Shown here piece by piece: positions 14,561 to 22,164 of a stretch of 26,606 nt of DNA. The stretch is from the NCBI GenBank assembly GCA_002418885.1, contig DIEZ01000080.1:424-27029 (forward strand), written 5' to 3'. Position numbers and translations under genes: made by a program. Position 1 is the stretch's first letter, and the number at the start of each line of letters is the position of its first letter. The notes under the pieces were generated by a model. The model was not told the DNA's origin. It saw only the letters and a program-made list of their open reading frames with translations, and did no database searches. This stretch comes from Syntrophaceae bacterium UBA5761. Lineage in GTDB: Bacteria; Desulfobacterota; Syntrophia; Syntrophales; UBA4778.

Positions 14561-15685
14561 TTACAGGACGACCTTTATCTTCTCCCGGTCGATCTTGATC
14601 CCGTAGCGCTTGTTGGGTCTGGCGCCTACCGACGAAATGGCGATTTCCCGCCGGGCCTCCAGGCCGAATCCCTGCTCGATGTCTCTTTGGATTTTGCTTC
14701 TGTAGGTGTTGAAGTCTTCCTTGCCCAGGTTCAGGATTCCCTTGTCACGCATGGCGTAGAAGTCTCTGTTGCGGGAGAGGTTACGGTAGAGTTCCGCTAT
14801 TCTTTCATGCCCGCTCAGGACATCGTAGACGCTCTGGAAACAGTCGCTGCAACCCCTACAGGTGGATATCTCTTTTTTACATTCTTTCTTATGGAGGGCA
14901 AACCAGGCGTAAAGGGCAAGCCTGGCGGGCATCATGTCGAGTTCCCGCTTTTTGTAGACGAGCCGCGACGCTGTGAGGTCGACGGTGAGCAGATGGGGTT
15001 CTTCCCGGACGAGGGATAGGAGGAGTGTCGCGGGGTCTTTGGGGCGGCGGAGCATGTCATCGGACAACTGGTCTCTGACCGAGACGAAGGGGAGGGGTAC
15101 AAGGTTCACCGTTGCGTATTTTGATTCCTTGATGAAGACTTGACCGTTTCTATCGCGCAACTCGACGGGAACGGAGGTCTTCGGAGGGTAGTAAAAATCA
15201 CGGTTGCTCTCGAATTCCGGCGTGAGCAGGACGTGGAAGACCCGATCCTGGGGACGGCCGTAGAATTGGGCAGCCACCATCAGGCAGGCGCTCATGGTCT
15301 TGCGGCCGCCAGCGACGGAGAAAAAGACGGCGTTACTCGGGTCGCGGGTCAGTCGGAACGCCCACTCCAGGCAGCACCTGAGGAGCCACTCGTTTTCCTC
15401 TTCGCCGGTGATGTCGTCGATCTCGATGCCGTGATGGTCTTTCACCGTGTGGACATTATCGAAGCCGAAATCTATGGAGCGCCGGTCGATGCCGTATTCG
15501 CGCAGATACTGGTAATACCTGCCGTCCCTGGGTGAAAGCAGATGGGCGTTGATCTTTTCCTTGCCCTGGCGCGTGGTTATGACGTGGATGGCGTTTACCT
15601 CGCGGCCCGATTGGTGGAGGGCATACAGCGTTTCCGTGATGACCTGCGGGCTAAGACCGACGACTGCTAAGAGGATGTTTTTCAT
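14561..15685 (-). CDS. CARF-domain protein, Cas_NE0113/TIGR02584 family
   Basis: The 374-residue protein begins MKNILLAVVGLSPQVITETLYAL, the NE0113-family CARF opening, with a second ligand-loop motif SVAGGRKTMS at 123-132. The C-terminal half has four cysteines (C269, C276, C279, C282; CRGCSDC), likely a zinc site, and a basic helical end. No recognised nuclease motif is clear there, so it might be a ring nuclease that removes cyclic oligoadenylate, a transcription regulator or an effector. The ATG at 15685 is chosen because AGGTGG precedes it and it overlaps the cas6 TGA (ATGA); the longer frame adds 73 residues antisense-like in character. Its pairing with cas6, away from the other CARF genes, suggests a control role. 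Confidence 0.87.
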   Translation of the reverse strand: MKNILLAVVGLSPQVITETLYALHQSGREVNAIHVITTRQGKEKINAHLLSPRDGRYYQYLREYGIDRRSIDFGFDNVHTVKDHHGIEIDDITGEEENEWLLRCCLEWAFRLTRDPSNAVFFSVAGGRKTMSACLMVAAQFYGRPQDRVFHVLLTPEFESNRDFYYPPKTSVPVELRDRNGQVFIKESKYATVNLVPLPFVSVRDQLSDDMLRRPKDPATLLLSLVREEPHLLTVDLTASRLVYKKRELDMMPARLALYAWFALHKKECKKEISTCRGCSDCFQSVYDVLSGHERIAELYRNLSRNRDFYAMRDKGILNLGKEDFNTYRSKIQRDIEQGFGLEARREIAISSVGARPNKRYGIKIDREKIKVVL

Positions 15686-16653
15686 TGTTCCACCTCTTTG
15701 CGCCCTTTCCCGCCGGTGGATAAGGATTTCAGGCTGATTTTCCCCAGGCCGAAGGTGGTCTGTTTCCCCAGGTGGACCTTTTCGCAAAACCGGATGAGGG
15801 GGATGAACTCGGCAAGGTCTCCCGCATAGCGGATACTGCCCGTAATTCCCCCCATCAGCATGGACTGGTCTTGACGGTTGGAGTATCTTTTCCAGTCGAT
15901 CCATTCTATAGCGGACTCTTTGATTGCGACATTTTTCGCCCTGTCGACGAGGCCCCGGTAGTCGAGGGGAGGTTCGCCGGAGCCGTAATATTCGAAAAGG
16001 GAAGATATCCGCCTCAACAGGGCCCTCACTAAGACATGGAAAGGAAGTTCGGCCTTCAGGTTGTTCCCGAATTTGACGCGAAGAGGGGTGACGAGGCGGA
16101 GTTCGATTTCGTCCGCCAGGACCTCTTCTCCGAGCGTCTCTTCCGTCAGCTCTTCCGTGAATGAACCGGCCCGCAGGGTCGCGTCGCTCGAGGAATAGAC
16201 GGCGTCGCCGCCCGAGCTGACGCTTTCGAGTTTGAATCTTGCCCCCCGGCCGTTGATCCTTCTTCCGATGCCGTGGCCGCCGGTCTGCTCGAATGCGTAG
16301 ATGATGTAGGGCAGGTACTCGTTCGCCCTACCGAAAAGGAGAAGGGTGAACTCGAGGGGGTCTCCCGAATGAAACCGGGTTATAGGGGTCTCAGGCGGCT
16401 CGATCACGTAAGGATGGGGAGGGGAAGAAAGCCGTTTTCTTCCGTTGGATTCCACCGGAAAGGGTGTCTCGAAGAGAAAGACGTAGATACATTTCGGACG
16501 CAGGAGGCAACCTTCACAACCCTGGTGCTTCAGCGCACAGACCGTCTTTTTGAGGGCGTGGCCGAAAACGCCCCGGAAGGTTGACCCTTTATATTCGGGA
16601 AGCTCTGCTTCGTCCAGAAACCTACAGGAAAAGACATACCGACCGTAGAGCAT
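15682..16653 (-). CDS. cas6: Cas6 crRNA-processing endoribonuclease
   Basis: Cas6 cuts the array transcript within each repeat to leave the 8-nt 5' tag. The 323-residue protein fits the PF10040 branch: an N-terminal YKGSTFRGVFGHALK, four cysteines at 39, 46, 49 and 55 (C-x6-C-x2-C-x5-C), TGGHGIGRRINGRGARF in the middle, and the C-terminal Gly-rich loop LGKQTTFGLGKISL. The ATTGCGAC repeat end is what this enzyme would be expected to generate. It is first in a two-gene operon with the NE0113-type CARF gene and has its own predicted promoter with the shared operator. Confidence 0.93.
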   Translation of the reverse strand: MLYGRYVFSCRFLDEAELPEYKGSTFRGVFGHALKKTVCALKHQGCEGCLLRPKCIYVFLFETPFPVESNGRKRLSSPPHPYVIEPPETPITRFHSGDPLEFTLLLFGRANEYLPYIIYAFEQTGGHGIGRRINGRGARFKLESVSSGGDAVYSSSDATLRAGSFTEELTEETLGEEVLADEIELRLVTPLRVKFGNNLKAELPFHVLVRALLRRISSLFEYYGSGEPPLDYRGLVDRAKNVAIKESAIEWIDWKRYSNRQDQSMLMGGITGSIRYAGDLAEFIPLIRFCEKVHLGKQTTFGLGKISLKSLSTGGKGRKEVEQ

Positions 16654-16695
16654 CCTTACCTCAACAGACTAAAACCGGGAAAACTCTTAGAGAAC

Positions 16696-16740
16696 TGTTT
16701 ACCGGGAACGACTATAAACGGCCACTATGACAACGTTGCC
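16696..16740 (-). promoter_or_regulatory. cas6 operon promoter region with the shared operator
   Basis: GGCAACGTTG (16731-16740, minus strand) is followed by six bases and then TGGCCG (16719-16724), in the same geometry as the cas1 and cmr1 promoters. A weak -10 (TAAACA, 16696-16701) is 17 bases further on. The core promoter is poorer than the other two, which would fit a requirement for activation. Confidence 0.5.
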
Positions 16741-16830
16741 GCTCGTCAAAAACGGCTGTAAACGGATAGTAGGAGAATGGGCGGCAACTTCATATGAGAG
16801 CATCATTCCTTCCTTGATGGTAAATCTTGC

Positions 16831-17732
16831 TTAACGTCTATAAAACATCAATATATCCCGTGCACCTTCATGGCCTAATCGCGCGGCACTTTCAAAATCC
16901 CTGATTGCCTGCCGTCTGTTGCCGAGTTTGTCGTATGCGAGACCGCGGGCGAGATAAGCATCCGCGTACCTTGGGTCCAATTCTATGGCTCTGCCATAGT
17001 CCATGATAGCATGCTGTCTGTTGCCAAGTTTCTCGTAGTTGCCGCCGCGGAGGCCGTAGGCCCTTGCGTATTTCGGGTCTGATTCTATGGCCCTGGTAAA
17101 GGCCTCTATCGCTCCACCATAATTTTCCGATTTCCATAACGAGACACCCCGCTGAAACCATTCGGTAGCATCAAGTTCTTTTATACCTCGAGCGTATTCT
17201 TCCTGCTTCTTTTCCGTTATCTCGCCTTTTGTTGTCTTCAGTTCCTCCTTCAACCGTTTGTTTTCTGCGAGCAAGGCATCGGCACGTTTTTTGAGTTCCT
17301 CCAACTCTCTTGACTTTTCCCTGTCCCTGCGGAGGGCATCGATGGATTTGACGACACCGTCCGGGTCGGCGGCAATCCTGGCCTTGAGCCAGTAGGTCTT
17401 GCCGTCCCAGCGTTCGTCCAATACCTCTACTCTCACTATTACGGCGGTCAGTGCGGTTATCTGGTCTTTGGTCAACTGGAAGTTCTTTACCTCTGCGACA
17501 CTCTCAAGATAGGTGCCGAGTTCTTCGAGGAGGAGCCTCTTTACTTCGGCAAGTGAAACGGTCCTACTCGAGAGCTTGCTGTCCGCTTCGCTTGCCTGGT
17601 AGGTGTACTCCCTCTCAAAGACCTTGATTGCGGCAAGGCATGGGGAAGCTGCTATTAGCAGGGTGATAGCAAGTAAACATATTGCGGCTATTGCCCTTCC
17701 CGTCTTCGATACCGGTTATTCGCACCTGGCAT
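16831..17732 (-). CDS. Secreted coiled-coil/TPR protein, apparent frameshift near the start
   Basis: The open frame runs from codon 17713-17715 down to 16831 (294 codons). It opens with PVSKTGRAIAAICLLAITLL, then AASPCLA, a convincing signal peptide, but has no in-frame ATG, GTG or TTG before it. In another frame an ATG at 17732 with AGAAGG upstream reads MPGANN; restoring one C in the AACCGG stretch near 17714 joins the two. The mature part has a mixed domain, a coiled coil (about 110-165) and three TPR units (AIEAFTRAIESDPKYARAY, AIMDYGRAIELDPRYADAY, AIRDFESAARLG). It probably scaffolds a periplasmic assembly; no enzyme motif is seen. A TTG at 17475 would give a 214-residue cytoplasmic form. 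Its upstream region resembles the cas6 promoter. Confidence 0.7.
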
Positions 17733-17798
17733 AGGAAACCTTCTCAGTTTTCCTGCAATCATGAATCGAACCTTTCAGAAAAAGTGTTACAAAACGAC

Positions 17799-17857
17799 CT
17801 GCCGGGGATTATTATCAACAGCCGCTGTGGTAACGTTACTGCTGGTTAAAACGGCTG
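17799..17857 (-). promoter_or_regulatory. Degenerate copy of the cas6 promoter upstream of the TPR gene
   Basis: This segment aligns with 16699-16758, upstream of cas6, at about 70% identity by eye with one gap, including the flanking AAAACGGCTG. The palindrome reads AGTAACGTTA on the minus strand (17831-17840), followed by six bases and CGG. A good -10 is not evident. Confidence 0.55.
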
Positions 17858-17946
17858 CCGACCGTTTTCCTTTCGATGAAGGCTCCTGCGAAGACGATTC
17901 TCACGCCGTTAGGAATCCGTTCAGCCTTACCAGGCCCAGAATGTGA

Positions 17947-18507
17947 TCACGGTCTCCCTTTTGGTAACGCCGGATCGCCCAGGAAGTATTTGACCACCTG
18001 CTCGTATTTTTCATGTATCATCCGGCGGTCAAACTCCCAGAAGGATTCCAATATCCGGTCCAGCTCTTCATCACTAAAATAACGCTGAGAGTCGTGAAAG
18101 AAGTGCTTGTCTTCTTTTTCGATGTGGCGTGGGTAGACAACGGCCATTTCCCTGAGGAGCGATAGTATCTCGTCCTTTACGCTCGTCTCTCCCCGAACGT
18201 ATCTATTTTTCGCATCCCCAAGTGTCCGCGTTCTGAGTCGGGACTGCGAGTGTTCATCCGTCAGTTCATCCATGATCCGCCCGTGTTCGGGCGAGAGATT
18301 TTTGCCTTTCAAGGCGCGAAAGAGAATCTCCTCTTCCTTGCCGTGATGGGTCCGGTCAGCATAGGTTTTCATAAAGTCGATGACCAATTCTACGAATGGA
18401 ATGTCTATCTTTCCCGAACCATCCATCTCTTCAGCTTTCGTACGCACCACCTGCATCATCTTTTCTATCAGACGATGCTCCCACATCAACGGACCGATCG
18501 GTTTCAT
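17947..18507 (-). CDS. Hemerythrin HHE-domain protein
   Basis: The 186-residue protein is predicted to be a four-helix bundle carrying a di-iron site. Candidate ligands are H11 (WEHRLIEKM), H54/H55 with E58-E60 (RTHHGKEEEILF), H86 (TDEHSQSR) and H128-H135 (RHIEKEDKHFF), in the usual order. Such proteins bind O2, NO or iron in anaerobes and microaerophiles. The ATG at 18507 is chosen over the frame start 13 codons earlier because AGGGAG lies upstream. It is a single gene with no signal peptide, so it is cytoplasmic. Confidence 0.9.
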   Translation of the reverse strand: MKPIGPLMWEHRLIEKMMQVVRTKAEEMDGSGKIDIPFVELVIDFMKTYADRTHHGKEEEILFRALKGKNLSPEHGRIMDELTDEHSQSRLRTRTLGDAKNRYVRGETSVKDEILSLLREMAVVYPRHIEKEDKHFFHDSQRYFSDEELDRILESFWEFDRRMIHEKYEQVVKYFLGDPALPKGRP

Positions 18508-18724
18508 GCTACTCCCTCTTAAGCCTCGTGCCCGGAGTGGGCACAATGGGTGAAATGTTCGCTGAATTGCGGCAGCTCCATGTCTCGCCTGTTAGGCATA
18601 TTCTGTTTCAAAAACCCTTGTTCTGCAAAATTTGGGGAAGTTGCCGCCATCAAGATGATAGATGGGTGGCATATCGCTGTTACGTACACTTCCCGTCATA
18701 GATGCCTCGACAGGACAACCGACC

Positions 18725-19036
18725 TTATAGAACAATCCTTACGGCAGGGTGGCTCCTAAGGGTCTCGTACAGGGCGATTCGGACGGCTTCGTTCGGGACG
18801 AGGACCTCGACGTTCAGGCATCGGTACTTGCCCGTCGCGCTCACGTTGGAGAGCGTAACGCGGCAGGGGTAATCCTGGATCGTCTGCGCCACGAGTTCCC
18901 GGAGCTTCCCCTCACTGCTGCCGATCACTTTGTAAACCCAGGTGCAGGGATAATCCAGCACGGCCCTTAGGTTGCTGCGGTTGATGATGAACACGTCGTC
19001 GCTCCCGAATCCTATCTTGAGTTGATTTTTTCGCAC
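18725..19036 (-). CDS. DUF493 (YbeD-like) protein
   Basis: The 103-residue protein contains LDYPCTWVYKVIGSSEGKLRELV and YPCRVTLSNVSATGKYRCLNVEVLV, matching the small ferredoxin-like DUF493/YbeD family, thought to be regulatory and of unsettled function. The start is a GTG without a clear ribosome-binding site; a second GTG about 15 codons in is possible. It lies just past the terminator of the porin gene. Confidence 0.8.
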   Translation of the reverse strand: MRKNQLKIGFGSDDVFIINRSNLRAVLDYPCTWVYKVIGSSEGKLRELVAQTIQDYPCRVTLSNVSATGKYRCLNVEVLVPNEAVRIALYETLRSHPAVRIVL

Positions 19037-19070
19037 AAAAATAATCGTTTTACAAGGGGTCGTTCCGACT

Positions 19071-19104
19071 AAAAAAACCCCCGAGGGGACTTGCCCCCGG
19101 GGGT
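19071..19104 (-). terminator. Intrinsic terminator after the porin gene
   Basis: On the minus strand a GC-rich stem of about 11 bp with one mismatch (ACCCCCG facing CGGGGGT, 19077-19104) and a six-base loop is followed by a run of seven T. It lies 25 bp past the porin stop. Confidence 0.9.
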
Positions 19105-19128
19105 ATGATCCAGTGCCGAGTCGTTCGC

Positions 19129-20454
19129 TCAGAAGGTCAGTGTCAGTTTGTGCATGAGCAGCCAGTCGTCCCCGACCTGGGCGTTCGCGTTCGTTCCCTT
19201 CCAGTAATCTCCCGCCCAGAGGTAGCCGAAGGCGATTGTGTAAGCAAGGTTGTCGTGAAGCTTGTACGTCGCGTAAAGGTCAAGCTCATTGCCGTAATCG
19301 TCGTCGACGTAGCCGACGGGATGCTCATCTGCCACGGCTACGGCAAAGGTTACATCAAAGGACAACTTATCAAAGGGCTTGTAGCCCGCCATAATCTGGT
19401 ATAGCTGGACGTTGTTTACCCAGTAGGCATTTTTGTTGCCGATTATTCCGTTCGTACCGAAACCCTGTTTCGTCCATCGGTTTGTCCAATCATTCCACAG
19501 AACCAGGGTGGGCTGGTATACCATATGTGCCTGATCAGACGGGGCTCCCGGCGTATTCAGCTCATCGGCCTTCGTAGGATCCTGACCCTGCACACGGGCG
19601 ATCTGGGCGCCGACATAAGCCGGCCCGAAGGTATACTTTCCCATCAGGTAATAGTTGAAGCTGTCGTAGTCCTTGTCTTCTATAGTCGATGGGTCATTAT
19701 AATCGTAAGCCTTGCCGAAGTAATAGTTGATTTCCCCCTCCACATAAACAGGCCCGAATGTGGCCTTGAACCAGGGACACAGGAGATAATAATTTTGCTT
19801 GTAAGGATGACTTGTCGCTTGTTCTTTGTCATTATACCGGTACCATTGAAACTTAGTGCCGACCTCGCCGCCGGACCACTTGTACGACGGGGTGATCTGG
19901 TATTTATCCTTGTCGGCGTCGCTGTAACCGTTGGGGCCCAGGCTGTTCTCACCCGCCTTTTCAGTCACGACCTGGATTTTCCATGGCCCTGTGGTGTAGG
20001 CATACTTTATCCGAAAAACGTCGGCGTCGTAATCCATGAAGTCGGTGCCGGTCCTGCCCGCGCCCATGTACCCCACGTCGAGGACGCCGCCGAGAATCTT
20101 GGCTGAGATATAACCGCGTTTCATCGCAATGTTCTGTTCATTCTCAGAGTTCCTTCCCCATGGGCTCTCTTTGCCGATGCTATTCAGCCCGGCAACTCTT
20201 TCCAGTCCCTCGAACCGGGTCACGAGTTTCAGGCCGTCGGCAATCTGGAATACCGGATCAAACTGGATAAAGGTTGTGAAGTACCTCTGGGCCGTTTCGT
20301 CGTCTTCGACCATCGCCCTGTTGCTCTCCCAGTAACCCGCCATCACCGCCTTACCCGTGACCTTCACGTCCAGAGCCACGGCCGGCGTGCAGAAGGCCGC
20401 AATGAGGACGACGGCCAAAAATCCGCTCAAAATATTCTTCATGTTCCGCTTCAT
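19129..20454 (-). CDS. Outer-membrane beta-barrel protein (porin-like)
   Basis: The 441-residue protein starts MKRNMKNILSGFLAVVLIAA and has a signal peptide cut probably after TPAVA. The mature part alternates hydrophobic and polar residues, with many Tyr/Trp/Gly strands such as KYAYTTGPWKIQV and YTIAFGYLWAGDYW. It ends in Phe (LTLTF), the C-terminal signature for BAM assembly. Substrate is unknown. The ATG at 20454 follows GGAGGAGG closely; the longer frame adds 28 non-signal residues. It is a single gene; the 284 bp before it (20455-20738) hold no ORF I trust, an AT-rich stretch near 20560-20580 that may contain the promoter, and nothing else I can name. Confidence 0.88.
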   Translation of the reverse strand: MKRNMKNILSGFLAVVLIAAFCTPAVALDVKVTGKAVMAGYWESNRAMVEDDETAQRYFTTFIQFDPVFQIADGLKLVTRFEGLERVAGLNSIGKESPWGRNSENEQNIAMKRGYISAKILGGVLDVGYMGAGRTGTDFMDYDADVFRIKYAYTTGPWKIQVVTEKAGENSLGPNGYSDADKDKYQITPSYKWSGGEVGTKFQWYRYNDKEQATSHPYKQNYYLLCPWFKATFGPVYVEGEINYYFGKAYDYNDPSTIEDKDYDSFNYYLMGKYTFGPAYVGAQIARVQGQDPTKADELNTPGAPSDQAHMVYQPTLVLWNDWTNRWTKQGFGTNGIIGNKNAYWVNNVQLYQIMAGYKPFDKLSFDVTFAVAVADEHPVGYVDDDYGNELDLYATYKLHDNLAYTIAFGYLWAGDYWKGTNANAQVGDDWLLMHKLTLTF

Positions 20455-20738
20455 ACCTCCTCCTTCTGATGAAATATTTGGTGGTGAATGGAATCTGAAC
20501 CATCCTGTGCCGGGGAGTATGGGGGAGAAAAATTGCACTGATATGACAGCTCCGTTAAGGTTGCATTAATTTTTCATTTTTCAGGCGAGCATGGTAGACG
20601 GCATAAGCCTTTGCACCTGGGCTGAAATGTCGCGGTTAGGCGTGGGGAAGGGCAGGGCGGACGGGGAGGGATACCGTCATTTGCCTCTGCGGCAACCCTG
20701 GCCGCTGTTTCGAGGTTAAGAGAAGACCGCCTTCAGAC

Positions 20739-21038
20739 TCACTCTCCCAGGATGATCTTCCGCGCCTTGCTGAAGACCTCGAGGCGGAAGGCGGGATATG
20801 CGGGGATCGTCTGGTTCAGGTATTTGTTCATGTACTGGCCGTCGTACAGGATCATCCTCTCGAACTCCACGGCTTTTCCACATTTTTCCATCTGTCGCGC
20901 GACCTCTCCGAGGTAGAACTCTTCAAGCCTTATCGCGTACTCCTGAGCCAGTTTCTCCAAAGCATCGGAATCGAGGTCGCTCAGTTTTCCTGAGTCCTGC
21001 AATTCCGCGACCCAGCGTCTGGCGGTTTCTAAGTACAT
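20739..21038 (-). CDS. Conserved-looking hypothetical protein downstream of bioB
   Basis: The 99-residue acidic helical protein begins MYLETARRWVAELQDSG and ends PAFRLEVFSKARKIILGE. I do not recognise a family. GGAGG lies five or six bases before the ATG at 21038, and it starts 11 bp after the bioB stop, so the two are very likely cotranscribed. It has no signal peptide or membrane segment. A role linked to biotin or BioB is possible from position only. Confidence 0.75.
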   Translation of the reverse strand: MYLETARRWVAELQDSGKLSDLDSDALEKLAQEYAIRLEEFYLGEVARQMEKCGKAVEFERMILYDGQYMNKYLNQTIPAYPAFRLEVFSKARKIILGE

Positions 21039-21049
21039 AAGAACCTCCA

Positions 21050-22027
21050 CTACCCGACCTTCAGGCCGAGGTCTCTGATCATTTCCAGGTCTTGCGAGAC
21101 ATCTCTCCCCAGCGTCGTCAGGTAATTGCCCGTCATCCATGAGTTGCAACCGGCGACGATCCCGAGTGGCAGGAGTTGCCGCAGGTTCTTCTCTTTTCCG
21201 CCGCAGAGTTTAATATCTTTCTCCGGCAAAAGAAACCGGAAAATGGCGATGGTGACGAGAATTTCCATGGGGGGAAGGGCGGGTGCACTGGCGAGGGGTG
21301 TTCCGGGAATCGGGTTGAGGATGTTGACCGGGACGGAATCTACGTCTAACTCTCTCAGCGTCATGGCAAGCTCAATCCTGTGAGAGATGTTTTCACCGAG
21401 GCCGATCAAGCCCCCGCAGCAGGTGGACAGCCCGGTTTCTTTCGCCGCGCGCACGGCATCGACATCCTCTTCATAATCGTGAGTCGTGCAGATGTTCGGG
21501 AAAAAACTTCGCGCTGTCTCGAGATTGTGATGGTAGCGGAAAAGACCGGCGTCCTTCAATTCGACAGCCTTCTTCCGGTCGATGGTGCCCAGGGAAGCGC
21601 AGACCTTGATCCCAAGGTCAGCGATCAGCTTGACCGCCTCCCGGATAGCCTCCCATTCCTTCCTTCCCGAGATGCGCTTGCCGCTCGTCACGATACCGAA
21701 GAAACGAGCGCCGTTTTCCGCGACGAACCGCGCCTTTTCAACCATCTCGGCGGCTGATATTAATGGATAAACAGGCGCGCCGGACCTGTAGTGAATGGAT
21801 TGAGCGCAGAATTTACAGTTTTCCGGGCATCGCCCCGATTTTGCGTTGACGATGCCGCAGAGGCTTATCTCCTTGCCTTTATGATGTTCCCGGATTTCCG
21901 ATGCGGCCGCCATCAGGTGAAAGGGTTGTTTCATCCCCGAGTCGGACAGCTCAAGGGCCTCATCGAATGTGATAGGCTGCCTTTGAATTGCCTTTTCCTT
22001 CATTCTTTCGATATGATCCCGGCTCAC
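21050..22027 (-). CDS. bioB: Biotin synthase BioB
   Basis: BioB is a radical SAM enzyme that inserts sulfur into dethiobiotin. The 325-residue protein has the CxxxCxxC cluster motif at C67/C71/C74 (CPENCKFC), YHHNLETA, and CCGGLIGLGE. The GTG at 22027 is chosen because GGAGGAAGG lies just upstream; the longer frame from 22072 lacks such a signal. Around the auxiliary cluster the usual CSGG is CCGG, and the usual RLSAGR is KLCGGK, so the conserved Arg ligand is a Lys and two extra cysteines are present. This resembles BioB forms of obligate anaerobes said to use a different auxiliary cluster. The gene is divergent from mnmA. Confidence 0.95.
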   Translation of the reverse strand: MSRDHIERMKEKAIQRQPITFDEALELSDSGMKQPFHLMAAASEIREHHKGKEISLCGIVNAKSGRCPENCKFCAQSIHYRSGAPVYPLISAAEMVEKARFVAENGARFFGIVTSGKRISGRKEWEAIREAVKLIADLGIKVCASLGTIDRKKAVELKDAGLFRYHHNLETARSFFPNICTTHDYEEDVDAVRAAKETGLSTCCGGLIGLGENISHRIELAMTLRELDVDSVPVNILNPIPGTPLASAPALPPMEILVTIAIFRFLLPEKDIKLCGGKEKNLRQLLPLGIVAGCNSWMTGNYLTTLGRDVSQDLEMIRDLGLKVG

Positions 22028-22106
22028 GGACCTTCCTCCCCGGACGCTCACTTTCGCCCTCAATGTCTGCACCCTGTTCGCGGATTCTTAAGGGCAAATG
22101 TTTTTT

Positions 22107-22113
22107 TTGTCAA
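22107..22113. promoter_or_regulatory. Overlapping -35 elements of the divergent bioB and mnmA promoters
   Basis: TTGACA on the minus strand (22108-22113) could serve bioB, with a weak -10 near 22085-22090. TTGTCA on the plus strand (22107-22112) with TATGGT 18 bases later could serve mnmA. No BirA-type operator is visible. Low confidence in both. Confidence 0.3.
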
Positions 22114-22164
22114 TCGGTTTATTTGACGAGTATGGTATCATTCACGAGGGTGAGGGTTGGAGAC

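Noticed and set aside
16773..16783. CGGCAACTTC as a further operator copy
   Set aside because: It lacks the AACGTT palindrome core and the downstream TGG spacing.
20455..20738. A riboswitch upstream of the porin gene
   Set aside because: No known riboswitch core could be recognised; only an AT-rich promoter-like stretch is visible.
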